NCBI RefSeq assembly: GCF_007827465.1
Contig: NZ_VISL01000001.1
Coordinates: 2,685,001 to 2,749,000 of the forward strand
Length of the DNA stretch: 64,000 nucleotides
Direction: 5' to 3'
Source: Dokdonia sp. Hel_I_53
GTDB taxonomy: Bacteria > Bacteroidota > Bacteroidia > Flavobacteriales > Flavobacteriaceae
Shown here: piece after piece, positions 26,880 through 35,261 of the stretch
How positions within the stretch are numbered: position 1 is the first letter of the stretch
Layout of the letters: every line of letters begins with the position of its first letter
The notes under the pieces: model-generated
Databases searched by the model: none
The model's input: only the letters and a program-made list of their open reading frames with translations
Told to the model about the DNA's origin: nothing
Translations under genes and position numbers: made by a program

Positions 26880-27137
26880 TTAATTATTAATTGATGTTTC
26901 TCCTTTCTCAGGAACAGGGTCATGACCAGAACCTCCCCAAGGGTGACAAGAGAAAATCCGTTTGATAGCTAGTGCTCCACCTTTTAATAGTCCGTGTCTT
27001 TCTAAGGCAACCTTAGTGTAACTAGAGCAAGTGGGTGTAAACCTACAAGAACTAGGCGTCCATGAAGAAATAAATTTCTGATAAAACCATATAATGGCTA
27101 GAAATGGAGCAATCGCTATTTCTTTTGCTCTGGCCAT
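26880..27137 (-). CDS. yidD: YidD: membrane protein insertion efficiency factor
   Basis: Small amphipathic membrane-associated protein, 85 residues, that assists YidC-dependent insertion. Family pattern: [23 protein letters not shown], then [11 protein letters not shown] and [15 protein letters not shown], with the conserved Cys residues. The ATG overlaps the cysS stop by one base (TAATG). Confidence 0.95.
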   Translation of the reverse strand: MARAKEIAIAPFLAIIWFYQKFISSWTPSSCRFTPTCSSYTKVALERHGLLKGGALAIKRIFSCHPWGGSGHDPVPEKGETSINN

Positions 27138-28621
27138 TAATTTACAGTAAACGTAGTTCCTTCTCGACCATCTTTAAGCTGAATGCCCAGAGCAATAAGT
27201 TCATCCCGTATTTTGTCACTAGTAGCAAAATCTCTATTTTCCCGAGCCTCTTTTCTTAACTTAATTAGTAATTCAACTGTGCCATTTAGTTTTGAGTCAT
27301 CCGCTTTCGCGAAAGCGTCACCATCTTCAAGACCTAATACATCAAAGACAAAACCATTTAAAGTTGTCATGAGCATTTTTAAATCCTCTGCTGTGAGTTC
27401 TGCCTTTCCATCTTTGATTAGATGGATTTGCTTCACTCCTTCAAATAGCTGAGCAATTAGAATAGGTGTGTTAAAGTCATCATTCATCGCATCATAACAA
27501 GACTGCTTCCACGCAGAAACATCAAAAGTACTTGTTGAAGATGTTGTAAGATTTTTTCCAATCTTTAAGGCTTCCATTAATCTGTTATGCCCTTTTTCAC
27601 TAGCTAGTAATGCATCGTTACTAAAGTCCATTATACTTCTATAGGAAGTTTGAAGAATAAAGAATCGCGCTACGCTAGGGGCAAATCCTTTGCTAAGGTG
27701 CTCACTATCTCCAGTAAATATCTCACCTGGATTGATACTGTTCCCGGTGCTCTTTGCCATTTTTTGACCGTTGAGCGTAAGCATATTTGCGTGCATCCAG
27801 TAGCGTACAGGTTCTGTACCTAACGCAGCTTCATTTTGTGCAATTTCACATTCATGGTGCGGAAATTTAAGATCCATACCACCTCCGTGTATATCAAACT
27901 GTTCTCCTAAATATTTTGTACTCATCGCAGTACATTCTAAGTGCCAACCAGGAAAACCATCTCCCCATGGTGAAGGCCAGCGCATGATGTGTTCTGGTTC
28001 TGCTTTTTTCCAAAGGGCAAAATCCTGTGGATTTTCTTTTTCGTCTTGCGCACTTAGTGCTCGAGTATTTGCAATCATGTCTTCCAGCTTACGGCCAGAA
28101 AGCTTACCATAATTATGATCTTTATTAAATTTTACCACGTCAAAATAAACGGAGCCATTTTTTTCATACGCATAACCATTGTCCATTATTTTTTTAATGA
28201 TCTCCATTTGCTCAATGATGTGACCTGTTGCCGTAGGCTCAATACTTGGCGGTAAAAAGTTGAATTTGTTGAGAATATCATGAAAGTCCACAGTGTATTG
28301 CTGTACAACTTCCATGGGCTCTATCTTTTCTAAACGTGCTTTTTTTGCAATTTTATCTTCACCTTGATCTCCATCATCCGTAAGGTGTCCAGCATCTGTA
28401 ATGTTACGTACATAACGCACTTTGTACCCTAGATGCTTTAGGTATCTAAAGATCATATCAAAACTCATAAACGTACGCACATTTCCTAAATGTACATTGC
28501 TATACACTGTAGGTCCACATACGTACATACCTACATAGCCTTCTAATAGGGGCTCAAAAGGTTCTTTTTTACCAGTAAGCGAATTGTAAATGGATAATTT
28601 TTGATCTTTATATAGTGGCAT
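27137..28621 (-). CDS. cysS: CysS: cysteinyl-tRNA synthetase
   Basis: Class I aminoacyl-tRNA synthetase, 494 residues. The HIGH box appears as VHLGN (43-47), and zinc ligand Cys35 precedes it (YVCGPTVY). Later [21 protein letters not shown] gives the zinc-site residues. The KMSKS loop is KMAKS near residue 283. A helical C-terminal tRNA-binding region follows. A palindrome copy reads as AFAKADD near residue 437, in the linker between helical parts. First gene of the run cysS-yidD-lipoprotein-lgt. Confidence 0.96.
   Translation of the reverse strand: MPLYKDQKLSIYNSLTGKKEPFEPLLEGYVGMYVCGPTVYSNVHLGNVRTFMSFDMIFRYLKHLGYKVRYVRNITDAGHLTDDGDQGEDKIAKKARLEKIEPMEVVQQYTVDFHDILNKFNFLPPSIEPTATGHIIEQMEIIKKIMDNGYAYEKNGSVYFDVVKFNKDHNYGKLSGRKLEDMIANTRALSAQDEKENPQDFALWKKAEPEHIMRWPSPWGDGFPGWHLECTAMSTKYLGEQFDIHGGGMDLKFPHHECEIAQNEAALGTEPVRYWMHANMLTLNGQKMAKSTGNSINPGEIFTGDSEHLSKGFAPSVARFFILQTSYRSIMDFSNDALLASEKGHNRLMEALKIGKNLTTSSTSTFDVSAWKQSCYDAMNDDFNTPILIAQLFEGVKQIHLIKDGKAELTAEDLKMLMTTLNGFVFDVLGLEDGDAFAKADDSKLNGTVELLIKLRKEARENRDFATSDKIRDELIALGIQLKDGREGTTFTVN
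27303..27316. repeat. palindrome repeat inside cysS
   Basis: Exact 14-bp copy, read in the cysS frame as DAFAKADD. Confidence 0.9.
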
Positions 28622-28671
28622 TGGGTGCGTGTTTAATATCTAACGAAGGTAAATATCTTATTTGTAAAACT

Positions 28672-28706
28672 CAAAAAGCGGTCACTTATTAGAAACCGCT
28701 TTTTTG
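28672..28706 (-). terminator. terminator after folE
   Basis: Stem AAAGCGGT/ACCGCTTT with a loop of about 11 nt. On the minus strand it ends CGCTTTTTG, about 40 nt after the folE stop and ahead of cysS. Confidence 0.75.
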
Positions 28707-28717
28707 TATGGTGTTAC

Positions 28718-28731
28718 GCTTTCGCGAAAGC
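28718..28731. repeat. palindrome repeat (3' of folE)
   Basis: Exact copy inside a 20-bp perfect palindrome TACGCTTTCGCGAAAGCGTA at 28715-28734. It begins 7 nt after the folE stop on the minus strand and precedes the terminator. Confidence 0.9.
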
Positions 28732-28741
28732 GTACTTCTAT

Positions 28742-29443
28742 CTAAAAAACCGTTTCTAGTTTTATATAATCTAGAAATTCTCTACGAGTAGCATCTTCTT
28801 TAAACTTACCGCCAAACTCACTAGTCACAGTGCTACTTTCAATATCTCTTATTCCTCTACTGTTTACACAAAGGTGCTTTGCGTCTATCACGCAAGCAAC
28901 GTCATCTGTGCCTAAAACTTGTTGTAGTTCTTGAACAATTTGCATAGTAAGACGCTCTTGCACCTGTGGGCGCTTTGCATAATAATCTACAATACGGTTC
29001 ATCTTACTTAAGCCCACTACAGTGCCATTTGAGATGTAGGCAACATGTGCTCTTCCAACGATAGGAAGCAAGTGATGCTCACAAGTTGAATATACAACGA
29101 TGTTTTTTTCAACCAGCATCTCTCCGTATTTGTAATTGTTATCAAACGTAGAAGCACTCGGCTTTTTTGCAGGATTTAATCCGCCAAAAATTTCATTCAC
29201 AAACATTTTTGCTACACGATTAGGTGTCCCTTTAAGGCTGTCGTCTGTAAGGTCCATACCTAATGTTTCAAGAATATTAGCAACATCTTTCTTTATGATT
29301 TCAATTTTTTCTGAGTCACTTAAGTCAAAAGCACCACTACGTAATGGCGTAGTTGCATTCGTACTTACGTGGTCATCGCCCATCTGTTCGTCTAAGAAGC
29401 TCTCGTCGTCTATTTGTATTCCTCTGTCTAAATCTGTTTTCAT
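28742..29443 (-). CDS. folE: FolE: GTP cyclohydrolase I
   Basis: Converts GTP to 7,8-dihydroneopterin triphosphate, first step toward tetrahydrofolate and pterins. 233 residues with an N-terminal extension of about 40 acidic residues, then the helix DVANILETLGMD. The zinc/active-site motif is STCEHHLLPIVGRAHVAYI (Cys and two His near residue 123). Then GLSKMNRIVDYYAKRPQVQERL and CVIDAKHLCVNSRGI complete the site. Upstream on the minus strand there are -7-like elements TACTTTTG (29492-29485) and TATCTTTG (29590-29583). Confidence 0.96.
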   Translation of the reverse strand: MKTDLDRGIQIDDESFLDEQMGDDHVSTNATTPLRSGAFDLSDSEKIEIIKKDVANILETLGMDLTDDSLKGTPNRVAKMFVNEIFGGLNPAKKPSASTFDNNYKYGEMLVEKNIVVYSTCEHHLLPIVGRAHVAYISNGTVVGLSKMNRIVDYYAKRPQVQERLTMQIVQELQQVLGTDDVACVIDAKHLCVNSRGIRDIESSTVTSEFGGKFKEDATRREFLDYIKLETVF

Positions 29444-29607
29444 CTACAAAATAGCTGTATCACAGCATTTCTTTATCATTTTTACAAAAGTAAAAATGGT
29501 ATTAATCTATATTTTACGACTCACATTTGCATGTTGAAATCGAGGTAACTCAATTATTTGTCGTAATTTTTTTTAAGGCTTGCAAAGATACGTAAATAGT
29601 GAGTTAT

Positions 29608-30303
29608 TTAATAGGCGTCAAGACGTTGAAGTACAGCCTCACGATAGCTGCGACTTATAGGGATGACTTTTTTATCCACAATAAGATGCTCATTTGTAAA
29701 GCTTGAAATTTTTGCTATAGCAATTATAAAAGACCTATGGGTGCGTAAAAACTGGTGCTTGGGTAATTTTTCAACTATAGTGTTCATAGTTTCTCTGGTA
29801 GTGATAGTTCCGTTGGTTGTATGAACTTTTATATAATCACCTAAACTTTCAATATAAAAAATGTCATTAAAATTTACTTTTACCATCTTACGATCTGATC
29901 GAAAGAAAGTAAAATCCTCCGTAGGTTGAGGTGTTTCTTTTTGAATATTTTCTGCGTAAAATTTTTGAAGTGCTTTCATAAGCCGTTCTAAAGAAATCGG
30001 CTTGAGCAAATAATCTACCGCTTGAATATCAAAACCTTCTACCGCATACTCTCTATAAGCTGTTGTAAAAATCACCTTTGTTTTTCCTTGAATAGCCTTT
30101 GCAAACATGATTCCTGATACCTCAGGCATATTAATATCTAAAAACACAAGATCTACTTTGTATTTACTTAAAGCGCTGAAACCTTCAGCAGCATTTTTAC
30201 ATTGTGCAACTACGGTAATTTGGTCAATTTTAGATAAGTGTTCTTCAAGAATTTCCCGAGCCATAGGCTCATCATCGATAATGATTGCGTTGTACGTACT
30301 CAT
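29608..30303 (-). CDS. LytTR-family response regulator
   Basis: Response regulator of 231 residues with receiver and LytTR DNA-binding domains. Receiver: DDEP near residue 11, phosphoacceptor Asp56 (LVFLDINMPEVSG), Lys in LKPI. LytTR: DIFYIESLGDYIKVHT, TRETMNTIVEKLP and FLRTHRSFIIAI. It is encoded 2 nt after the LytS-like kinase. Target genes are not evident. Confidence 0.93.
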   Translation of the reverse strand: MSTYNAIIIDDEPMAREILEEHLSKIDQITVVAQCKNAAEGFSALSKYKVDLVFLDINMPEVSGIMFAKAIQGKTKVIFTTAYREYAVEGFDIQAVDYLLKPISLERLMKALQKFYAENIQKETPQPTEDFTFFRSDRKMVKVNFNDIFYIESLGDYIKVHTTNGTITTRETMNTIVEKLPKHQFLRTHRSFIIAIAKISSFTNEHLIVDKKVIPISRSYREAVLQRLDAY

Positions 30304-30305
30304 AG

Positions 30306-31367
30306 TTATAGAAAGATTTCAAGATTGAGAGTATACCAATTTTCTGTAGATACAGTGTTTAAAGCGTAAGCAGATGGGTACAAGGCGTCTAATCTTTTTC
30401 TGCTGTTTTCAATACCTAGACCATGATTTTCCTTAGGTATGTTTTGATCTGTTGTACTGTTTTTAATTTGAAACCAAAGCTTTTCATTGTTTACTTTAAG
30501 TTCAATGTAAACTTCTAGAAAGCCATTAACAGGAGCTCCATGTTTAAATGCATTTTCAATAAAAGCTATAAATAACATTGGAGGAATGTGAATGTCATTC
30601 TCAATTTGCTTATCAAAGTAAACGCGCACAGAGTCCTTGAACCGTACGCGTTCTAGTCCTATGTAAGATTCTAGATAACTCACTTCTTCTGTAATCGCTA
30701 CCTTGGGTTTTTCGATTTGATTGAGTGTGTAATCTAATAAATTTGATAATTTTAAAATGAGATCTGGTGTGTCTTCAGATTTCTTAAGAGCTGCTCCGTA
30801 GATCGTATTGAGGGTGTTAAATAAAAAGTGAGGGTGAATTTGTTCTTTTAATAAGTGAAGTTCTTTTTCTTTAAGCTGTAATTGACCTTGAATAATCTTT
30901 TTTTCTAATTGGGTATTGTGATGTACTGTTTTATAATTATACCTCAGTAACTGTACAAAAGAAAAAAGGCCAGCTACTAAATACACTAAAATAAAAACAA
31001 ATAGAAAATTTCGTGTAAGTAGCGGCATATTATTCATATCAAAATCAGATATGAAAATGTAATTTACAAATGTGATAATAATTATAAAAAACAGAGAGCA
31101 TACCATAGTGTATATGAGGTATACGCCAAATTTTAAATAAAGCCGTTTAACTAAAAACTCAGGAATTAAAAAATATATAATTGTATAGGTGACTGCTATG
31201 GTAACTGGTAAAAGACTTGTAGAGAATGAGTAAACAAAATTTTCATTGTCTGAACCATAACTAAAGAAATAAATAAAAAATAGCCACACCAGTATCCATA
31301 CAACTATGTGAATAGGGAGTAAAGCTATTTTTCGAAGTACCCATTTGTGCATTTTACAAATATGCAT
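30306..31367 (-). CDS. LytS-type membrane histidine kinase
   Basis: Sensor kinase of the His_kinase (PF06580-like) group, 353 residues. About four transmembrane helices occupy residues 15-135, with no large extracellular domain. The phosphoacceptor region is LKEQIHPHFLFNTLNTIYGA. The ATPase domain has PPMLFIAFIENAFKHG and ENHGLGIENSRKRLDALY. Paired with the LytTR regulator downstream. The signal is unknown; these pairs are abundant in flavobacteria. Confidence 0.92.
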   Translation of the reverse strand: MHICKMHKWVLRKIALLPIHIVVWILVWLFFIYFFSYGSDNENFVYSFSTSLLPVTIAVTYTIIYFLIPEFLVKRLYLKFGVYLIYTMVCSLFFIIIITFVNYIFISDFDMNNMPLLTRNFLFVFILVYLVAGLFSFVQLLRYNYKTVHHNTQLEKKIIQGQLQLKEKELHLLKEQIHPHFLFNTLNTIYGAALKKSEDTPDLILKLSNLLDYTLNQIEKPKVAITEEVSYLESYIGLERVRFKDSVRVYFDKQIENDIHIPPMLFIAFIENAFKHGAPVNGFLEVYIELKVNNEKLWFQIKNSTTDQNIPKENHGLGIENSRKRLDALYPSAYALNTVSTENWYTLNLEIFL

Positions 31368-31503
31368 AATTTATGGTAAGCTAATTTCTAATTGCGGTCG
31401 ATGGCTAGTTTAATATGTGTTTTGACAAAAAGGATAAACTCTTTGTAACTTGTCCTACTTATATGGTTAAAATTTGTGTTGATGTTGTAGGTGGTCTATT
31501 TAT

Positions 31504-31517
31504 GCTTTCGCGAAAGC
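31504..31517. repeat. palindrome repeat upstream of ExbB-like gene
   Basis: Exact 14-bp copy about 49 nt before the ExbB-like ATG, in the gap between divergent genes. This is the one intergenic copy that is clearly on the 5' side of its nearest genes. Confidence 0.9.
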
Positions 31518-31565
31518 GTAACCGAAGTACTTTTATCACATATTAATCTTTTAAAACAAATTATT

Positions 31566-31943
31566 ATGTCACAAATTATCGATCGCATCAACGAAGGAGG
31601 ACCTGTGTTTATGGTTCCAATTTTACTTATTCTAATAGTAGTTGTGGTTCTATTTATTATAGGACTTATGGGGAAAAAGAAAATTCGCCATGTCATGGAA
31701 TTATTAAGTCACCTGAGTCTCTTTGCGTTTATGTGGGGATTATTAGGATCTACCCTGGGGTTGATTCAGGCTTTTGATGCTATAGAAGGAAGTGGTGCAG
31801 TCTCTCAACCTATGATGGCTGGTGGGCTTAAAATTGCCCTGCTTTGTACAGTATTTGGTTTATTTTGTTTTGTCGTTGCAAGAGTGTTTATTCTCGTACT
31901 AGCCATTAAAGCACAACGCGCTGAAGACGCTCAGTTAATTTAA
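31566..31943 (+). CDS. small MotA/TolQ/ExbB-like proton channel protein
   Basis: Integral membrane protein of 125 residues from the ATG at 31566. An upstream in-frame start at 31491 would run through the palindrome and is less likely. Three hydrophobic helices are visible (about 17-35, 46-63, 86-115), with the ExbB/TolQ-like segment LGSTLGLIQAFDAI and GGLKIALLCTVFGLF. ExbB proteins usually have a cytoplasmic domain and an ExbD partner; neither is present here. A stand-alone role, for example energising an outer-membrane process, is only a guess. Confidence 0.75.
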   Translation: MSQIIDRINEGGPVFMVPILLILIVVVVLFIIGLMGKKKIRHVMELLSHLSLFAFMWGLLGSTLGLIQAFDAIEGSGAVSQPMMAGGLKIALLCTVFGLFCFVVARVFILVLAIKAQRAEDAQLI

Positions 31944-31958
31944 AAACTTAATTATAAA

Positions 31959-31992
31959 TAAACGCAACTCTTATCTATATGAGTTGCGTTTT
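31959..31992. terminator. bidirectional terminator between ExbB-like gene and lptB
   Basis: Stem AACGCAACTC/GAGTTGCGTT with 10-nt loop, A-rich on the left and TTTTAAAATA on the right; serves convergent genes. Confidence 0.8.
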
Positions 31993-32728
31993 AAAATATT
32001 TTCTTTTTACGCAATTCGAAGTTTTGACCTAAATAAACTTTACGCACCATTTCATCTGCAGCGAGTTCTTCTGGTTCTCCATGTTTTAAAATGCTTCCTT
32101 CAAACATAAGATAAGTACGATCTGTAATAGCTAGTGTTTCTTGTACATTGTGATCTGTAATTAGAATCCCAATGTTCTTATCCTTGAGTTGCGCCACAAT
32201 ACGCTGGATGTCTTCTACTGCCACTGGGTCAACACCTGCAAAAGGTTCGTCTAACAGGATGAATGAAGGAGAGGTAGCAAGTGCTCTTGCGATTTCTGTA
32301 CGACGGCGTTCACCTCCAGAAAGTAAATCACCACGGCTCTTACGAATGTGTCCCAAACTAAACTCTTCAATAAGCTCCTCCATTTTATGAAGTTGCTCTT
32401 TCTTAGAAAGTTTAGTGAGTTGTAATACACTTAGAATGTTATCTTCAATACTTAATTTTCTAAAGACAGAAGCCTCTTGTGCTAAATACCCTATGCCGTT
32501 TTGAGCACGCTTATACATTGGGTACTTAGTAATATTTTGCTGGTCTAAGTAAATATTTCCTCCATTGGGTTTTACAAGCCCAACAATCATATAAAAAGAA
32601 GTAGTTTTACCCGCCCCGTTAGGACCTAAAAGTCCTACAATCTCTCCTTGATTTACTTCTACAGAAATCCCTTTAACCACCTGGCGGCCTTTGTAGGATT
32701 TCATAAGATTTTCTGCTCGTAATTTCAT
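31991..32728 (-). CDS. lptB: LptB: lipopolysaccharide export ABC ATPase
   Basis: ATPase of the LptB2FG complex that extracts LPS from the inner membrane. 245 residues. Walker A GPNGAGKT (35-42), Q loop [13 protein letters not shown], signature [16 protein letters not shown], Walker [14 protein letters not shown], and His in ITDHNV. It ends at the shared terminator. It is last in the minus-strand run AhpD-like protein, small membrane protein, lptB. Confidence 0.94.
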   Translation of the reverse strand: MKLRAENLMKSYKGRQVVKGISVEVNQGEIVGLLGPNGAGKTTSFYMIVGLVKPNGGNIYLDQQNITKYPMYKRAQNGIGYLAQEASVFRKLSIEDNILSVLQLTKLSKKEQLHKMEELIEEFSLGHIRKSRGDLLSGGERRRTEIARALATSPSFILLDEPFAGVDPVAVEDIQRIVAQLKDKNIGILITDHNVQETLAITDRTYLMFEGSILKHGEPEELAADEMVRKVYLGQNFELRKKKIF

Positions 32729-32750
32729 AGTAGGTAAATATACAAATTGT

Positions 32751-32942
32751 TTAATCTGCAGTTTCAGTTTTGCTGAAACGAGTGAATGTAATTGCCATTA
32801 CAAGACCAAAAAATAATCCTTGAAGTAGAATGCTAACCCTGTTAATCTCTCCTTCGCTGAAATATTCAAAGAAACACAGGAAAGTGCTTTGCAGTAGAAA
32901 AAAGGCTAAAAAGAGCTTAAAGAATTTAGAAGATTTTTTCAT
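32751..32942 (-). CDS. small two-helix membrane protein, unknown
   Basis: A 63-residue protein from the ATG at 32942 (a GTG at 32945 is also possible). It has a basic N-terminus (MKKSSKFF), two hydrophobic helices (about 9-25 and 38-57) joined by an acidic turn [10 protein letters not shown], and a polar tail. I do not recognise a family. It sits between the AhpD-like gene, whose stop is 6 nt upstream, and lptB, 22 nt downstream, which supports expression in an operon. AAGGAG lies just before the start but with only 2 nt spacing. Confidence 0.6.
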   Translation of the reverse strand: MKKSSKFFKLFLAFFLLQSTFLCFFEYFSEGEINRVSILLQGLFFGLVMAITFTRFSKTETAD

Positions 32943-32948
32943 CACTCC

Positions 32949-33305
32949 TTAATTCGATTTTTTCTTTTCATCGAGCACTTCCCAATATTCATAAGCCCTA
33001 CGCAAGTGAGGGATTACAATGGTACCTCCTACCAGTGTACCTATACTCAAGGTTTCCATTACTTCTTCTTTGGTGACACCTTCGTCATGGCAACTTTCTA
33101 AGTGATATTTTACACAATCATCACAACGTAAAACAGTTGACGCTACAAGACCCAAAAGTTCTTTAGTTTTTTTGTCAAGCGCCCCAGCAGTAAAGGCATT
33201 TGTGTCTAGATTAAATATACGTTTGACGATTTTATTATTATCGGCAAGTAATTTGTCGTTCATTTTAGAACGGTAGTCATTAAAGTCATCTACTATATTG
33301 CTCAT
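32949..33305 (-). CDS. AhpD-like carboxymuconolactone decarboxylase family protein
   Basis: A 118-residue all-helical protein with the AhpD redox pattern: RCDDCVKYHLESC gives CxxC (Cys61, Cys64) and His68 four residues later. Such proteins are usually peroxide-defence or thiol oxidoreductases; true carboxymuconolactone decarboxylase activity is unlikely. No ahpC or sigma-factor gene is adjacent. It heads a short run with the small membrane protein and lptB. Confidence 0.87.
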   Translation of the reverse strand: MSNIVDDFNDYRSKMNDKLLADNNKIVKRIFNLDTNAFTAGALDKKTKELLGLVASTVLRCDDCVKYHLESCHDEGVTKEEVMETLSIGTLVGGTIVIPHLRRAYEYWEVLDEKKKSN

Positions 33306-33324
33306 GAATTGTTGGGGTTGTTAC

Positions 33325-33338
33325 GCTTTCGCGAAAGC
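33325..33338. repeat. palindrome repeat (3' of tatC)
   Basis: Exact copy within an 18-bp perfect palindrome ACGCTTTCGCGAAAGCGT, about 34 nt after the tatC stop and 18 nt before the AhpD-like gene on the minus strand. Confidence 0.9.
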
Positions 33339-33372
33339 GTATAATTTTAATATTTAATGTTTAGACATATAA

Positions 33373-34212
33373 TTAAGCAAGTCCTTGTTTTTTGAGTCGG
33401 CGTTTTTCTCTTCTTAAAACACCTCTAGAAATAAAGATACTCACTTCATACAATAAAATGATAGGCACTGCCACGATAACTTGAGTAGAAATATCTGGTG
33501 GTGTAATAATTGCTGCAAGTATTAAAACAATCACGAGTGCATATTTGCGATTTCTTCTAAGGAACTCAGGAGTTACTAGTCCTATTTTTGTCAAGAAATA
33601 CATGATAATAGGGAGTTCAAAGATTAATCCTGATGCCAGTACAGAAGCTCTTACGAGCGCTATGTAATTATCAATGTCAAATTCATTCTGAATGGCGTCA
33701 CTTATTTTGAAAGTTGCTAGAAAATTGATAGATAAAGGGGTTACAACGAAATAACCAAATCCAGCACCCAGGAAGAATAGGATAGAAGCAATCACAATAA
33801 AACCACGACTAGTTTTACGTTCATTCTCATATAACCCTGGTGATATAAATTTCCAAAATTCATATAAAATATATGGGAACCCTAACACGACTCCAGCCAT
33901 AATAGACGTCCATATCGCGGCACTAAATTGCCCTGCTACTTTGCGGGATTGTATGACGAAGTCCATCTCTCCATCTGCAATGCAACCTTTTTCAGCACCA
34001 AAGAATTTTGAGATTTCACACAAAATTTCATAGGAAATAAAGTCTGCATCTTTAGGGCCAAAGATGACTGCAAACAATGTTTCCTTGAAAATAAAAGCAA
34101 TTATTCCAATGGCTACTACGGCAATTGTAGCGCGTATAAGATGCCATCTTAATTCTTCTAAGTGGTCGAGAAAAGACATCTCGTCTGGATGTTTCTTAAC
34201 TTTTTTTGCCAT
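33373..34212 (-). CDS. tatC: TatC: twin-arginine translocase subunit
   Basis: Core receptor of the Tat pathway, six transmembrane helices, 279 residues. The conserved N-terminal signature is MSFLDHLEELRWHLIRA, and FYILYEFWKFISPGLYENERK follows the second helix. An insertion of about 35 residues with two Cys (CEISKFFGAEKGC) lies in the first periplasmic loop. The ATG overlaps the kdsD stop by one base. No tatA or tatB is in the window. Confidence 0.95.
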   Translation of the reverse strand: MAKKVKKHPDEMSFLDHLEELRWHLIRATIAVVAIGIIAFIFKETLFAVIFGPKDADFISYEILCEISKFFGAEKGCIADGEMDFVIQSRKVAGQFSAAIWTSIMAGVVLGFPYILYEFWKFISPGLYENERKTSRGFIVIASILFFLGAGFGYFVVTPLSINFLATFKISDAIQNEFDIDNYIALVRASVLASGLIFELPIIMYFLTKIGLVTPEFLRRNRKYALVIVLILAAIITPPDISTQVIVAVPIILLYEVSIFISRGVLRREKRRLKKQGLA

Positions 34213-35177
34213 TATGCGATTCCTTCTTTTATAAGGTCGTGTATGTGTACAACACCTGCATATTTGCCGTTTTTAGTAACAAGCAATTGAGTAATATTGT
34301 TCTCTTCTAAAATTTCTTTTGCAGCAATAGCCATAGTGTCATGAGCAACACTTTTAGGGTTTTCGCTCATAATGGCTTGTGCTGTCAACCCGTCGAGAGA
34401 GTCATTCTTAGCTAGCATTCTACGTAAGTCTCCGTCTGTTATAATGCCTTGTATGACGCCATTAAGTACAACAGCGGTTACACCTAGCATCTTGTTTGTA
34501 ATTTCTACAATCACTTCTTTTATACTTGCATCAGGGGCAACTTGCGGATTTTCATGTGCGGCACAAATATCGTTTACCGTAAGATATAATCGTTTTCCTA
34601 GCGCACCACCAGGATGATATCTCGCAAAGTCTTTTTCAGAAAATCCTCTAAGATTTAATAGCGCAACAGCAACAGCATCTCCAAGAACTAACTGAACTGT
34701 TGTACTAGTAGTTGGGGCTAAGTTATTAGGGCAAGCTTCTTCTGCTGTAAAGGCATGTAACACATAGTCCGCTTCAGTACCTAAAAAGGAAGCTCTATTA
34801 GAGGTGAGTGCAATGAGCGTATTCTCTGTTTTTTTAATAAGTGGGACTAAAACTTTAATCTCTGGAGTGTTGCCACTTTTTGAAATACAGATAACAATAT
34901 CGTCTTTTAAGATACTTCCAAGGTCACCGTGTATGGCATCTGCAGCATGCATAAAAAGTGAAGGTGTACCAGTGCTGTTTAATGTTGCAACAATTTTTTG
35001 AGCGATTATTGCACTTTTTCCTATGCCTGTTATAACAACTCTGCCTTTTGATTTGTAAATTGTATATACCGCTTGAGCAAACTCATCATCTATTTGTGTT
35101 GAGAGATTTGAAATAGCATCACGTTCTATTATGATGGTTTTCTGTGCACTAGCAATAATTTGCTGGGAAGTATTCAA
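34212..35177 (-). CDS. kdsD: KdsD: arabinose-5-phosphate isomerase
   Basis: Interconverts ribulose 5-phosphate and arabinose 5-phosphate, the first step toward the Kdo of LPS. 321 residues: SIS domain (VVITGIGKSAIIAQKIVATLNSTG, HGDLGSI, CISKSGNTPEI) followed by two CBS domains (about 205-320). LPS-related lptB lies nearby on the same strand. Divergent from recQ. A minus-strand -7-like element TACCTTTG lies at 35240-35233. Confidence 0.93.
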   Translation of the reverse strand: MNTSQQIIASAQKTIIIERDAISNLSTQIDDEFAQAVYTIYKSKGRVVITGIGKSAIIAQKIVATLNSTGTPSLFMHAADAIHGDLGSILKDDIVICISKSGNTPEIKVLVPLIKKTENTLIALTSNRASFLGTEADYVLHAFTAEEACPNNLAPTTSTTVQLVLGDAVAVALLNLRGFSEKDFARYHPGGALGKRLYLTVNDICAAHENPQVAPDASIKEVIVEITNKMLGVTAVVLNGVIQGIITDGDLRRMLAKNDSLDGLTAQAIMSENPKSVAHDTMAIAAKEILEENNITQLLVTKNGKYAGVVHIHDLIKEGIA

Positions 35178-35261
35178 AACTTGGTTTCTTGAGATTTGTT
35201 TAACGAGTGGAAATTACTATCTTTAAAAAACACAAAGGTATGTAAAAATGCATTTGAATAC

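Noticed and set aside
29136..29537. 133-codon plus-strand frame opposite folE
   Set aside because: Antisense to folE, whose motifs are complete; the frame has no recognisable domain.
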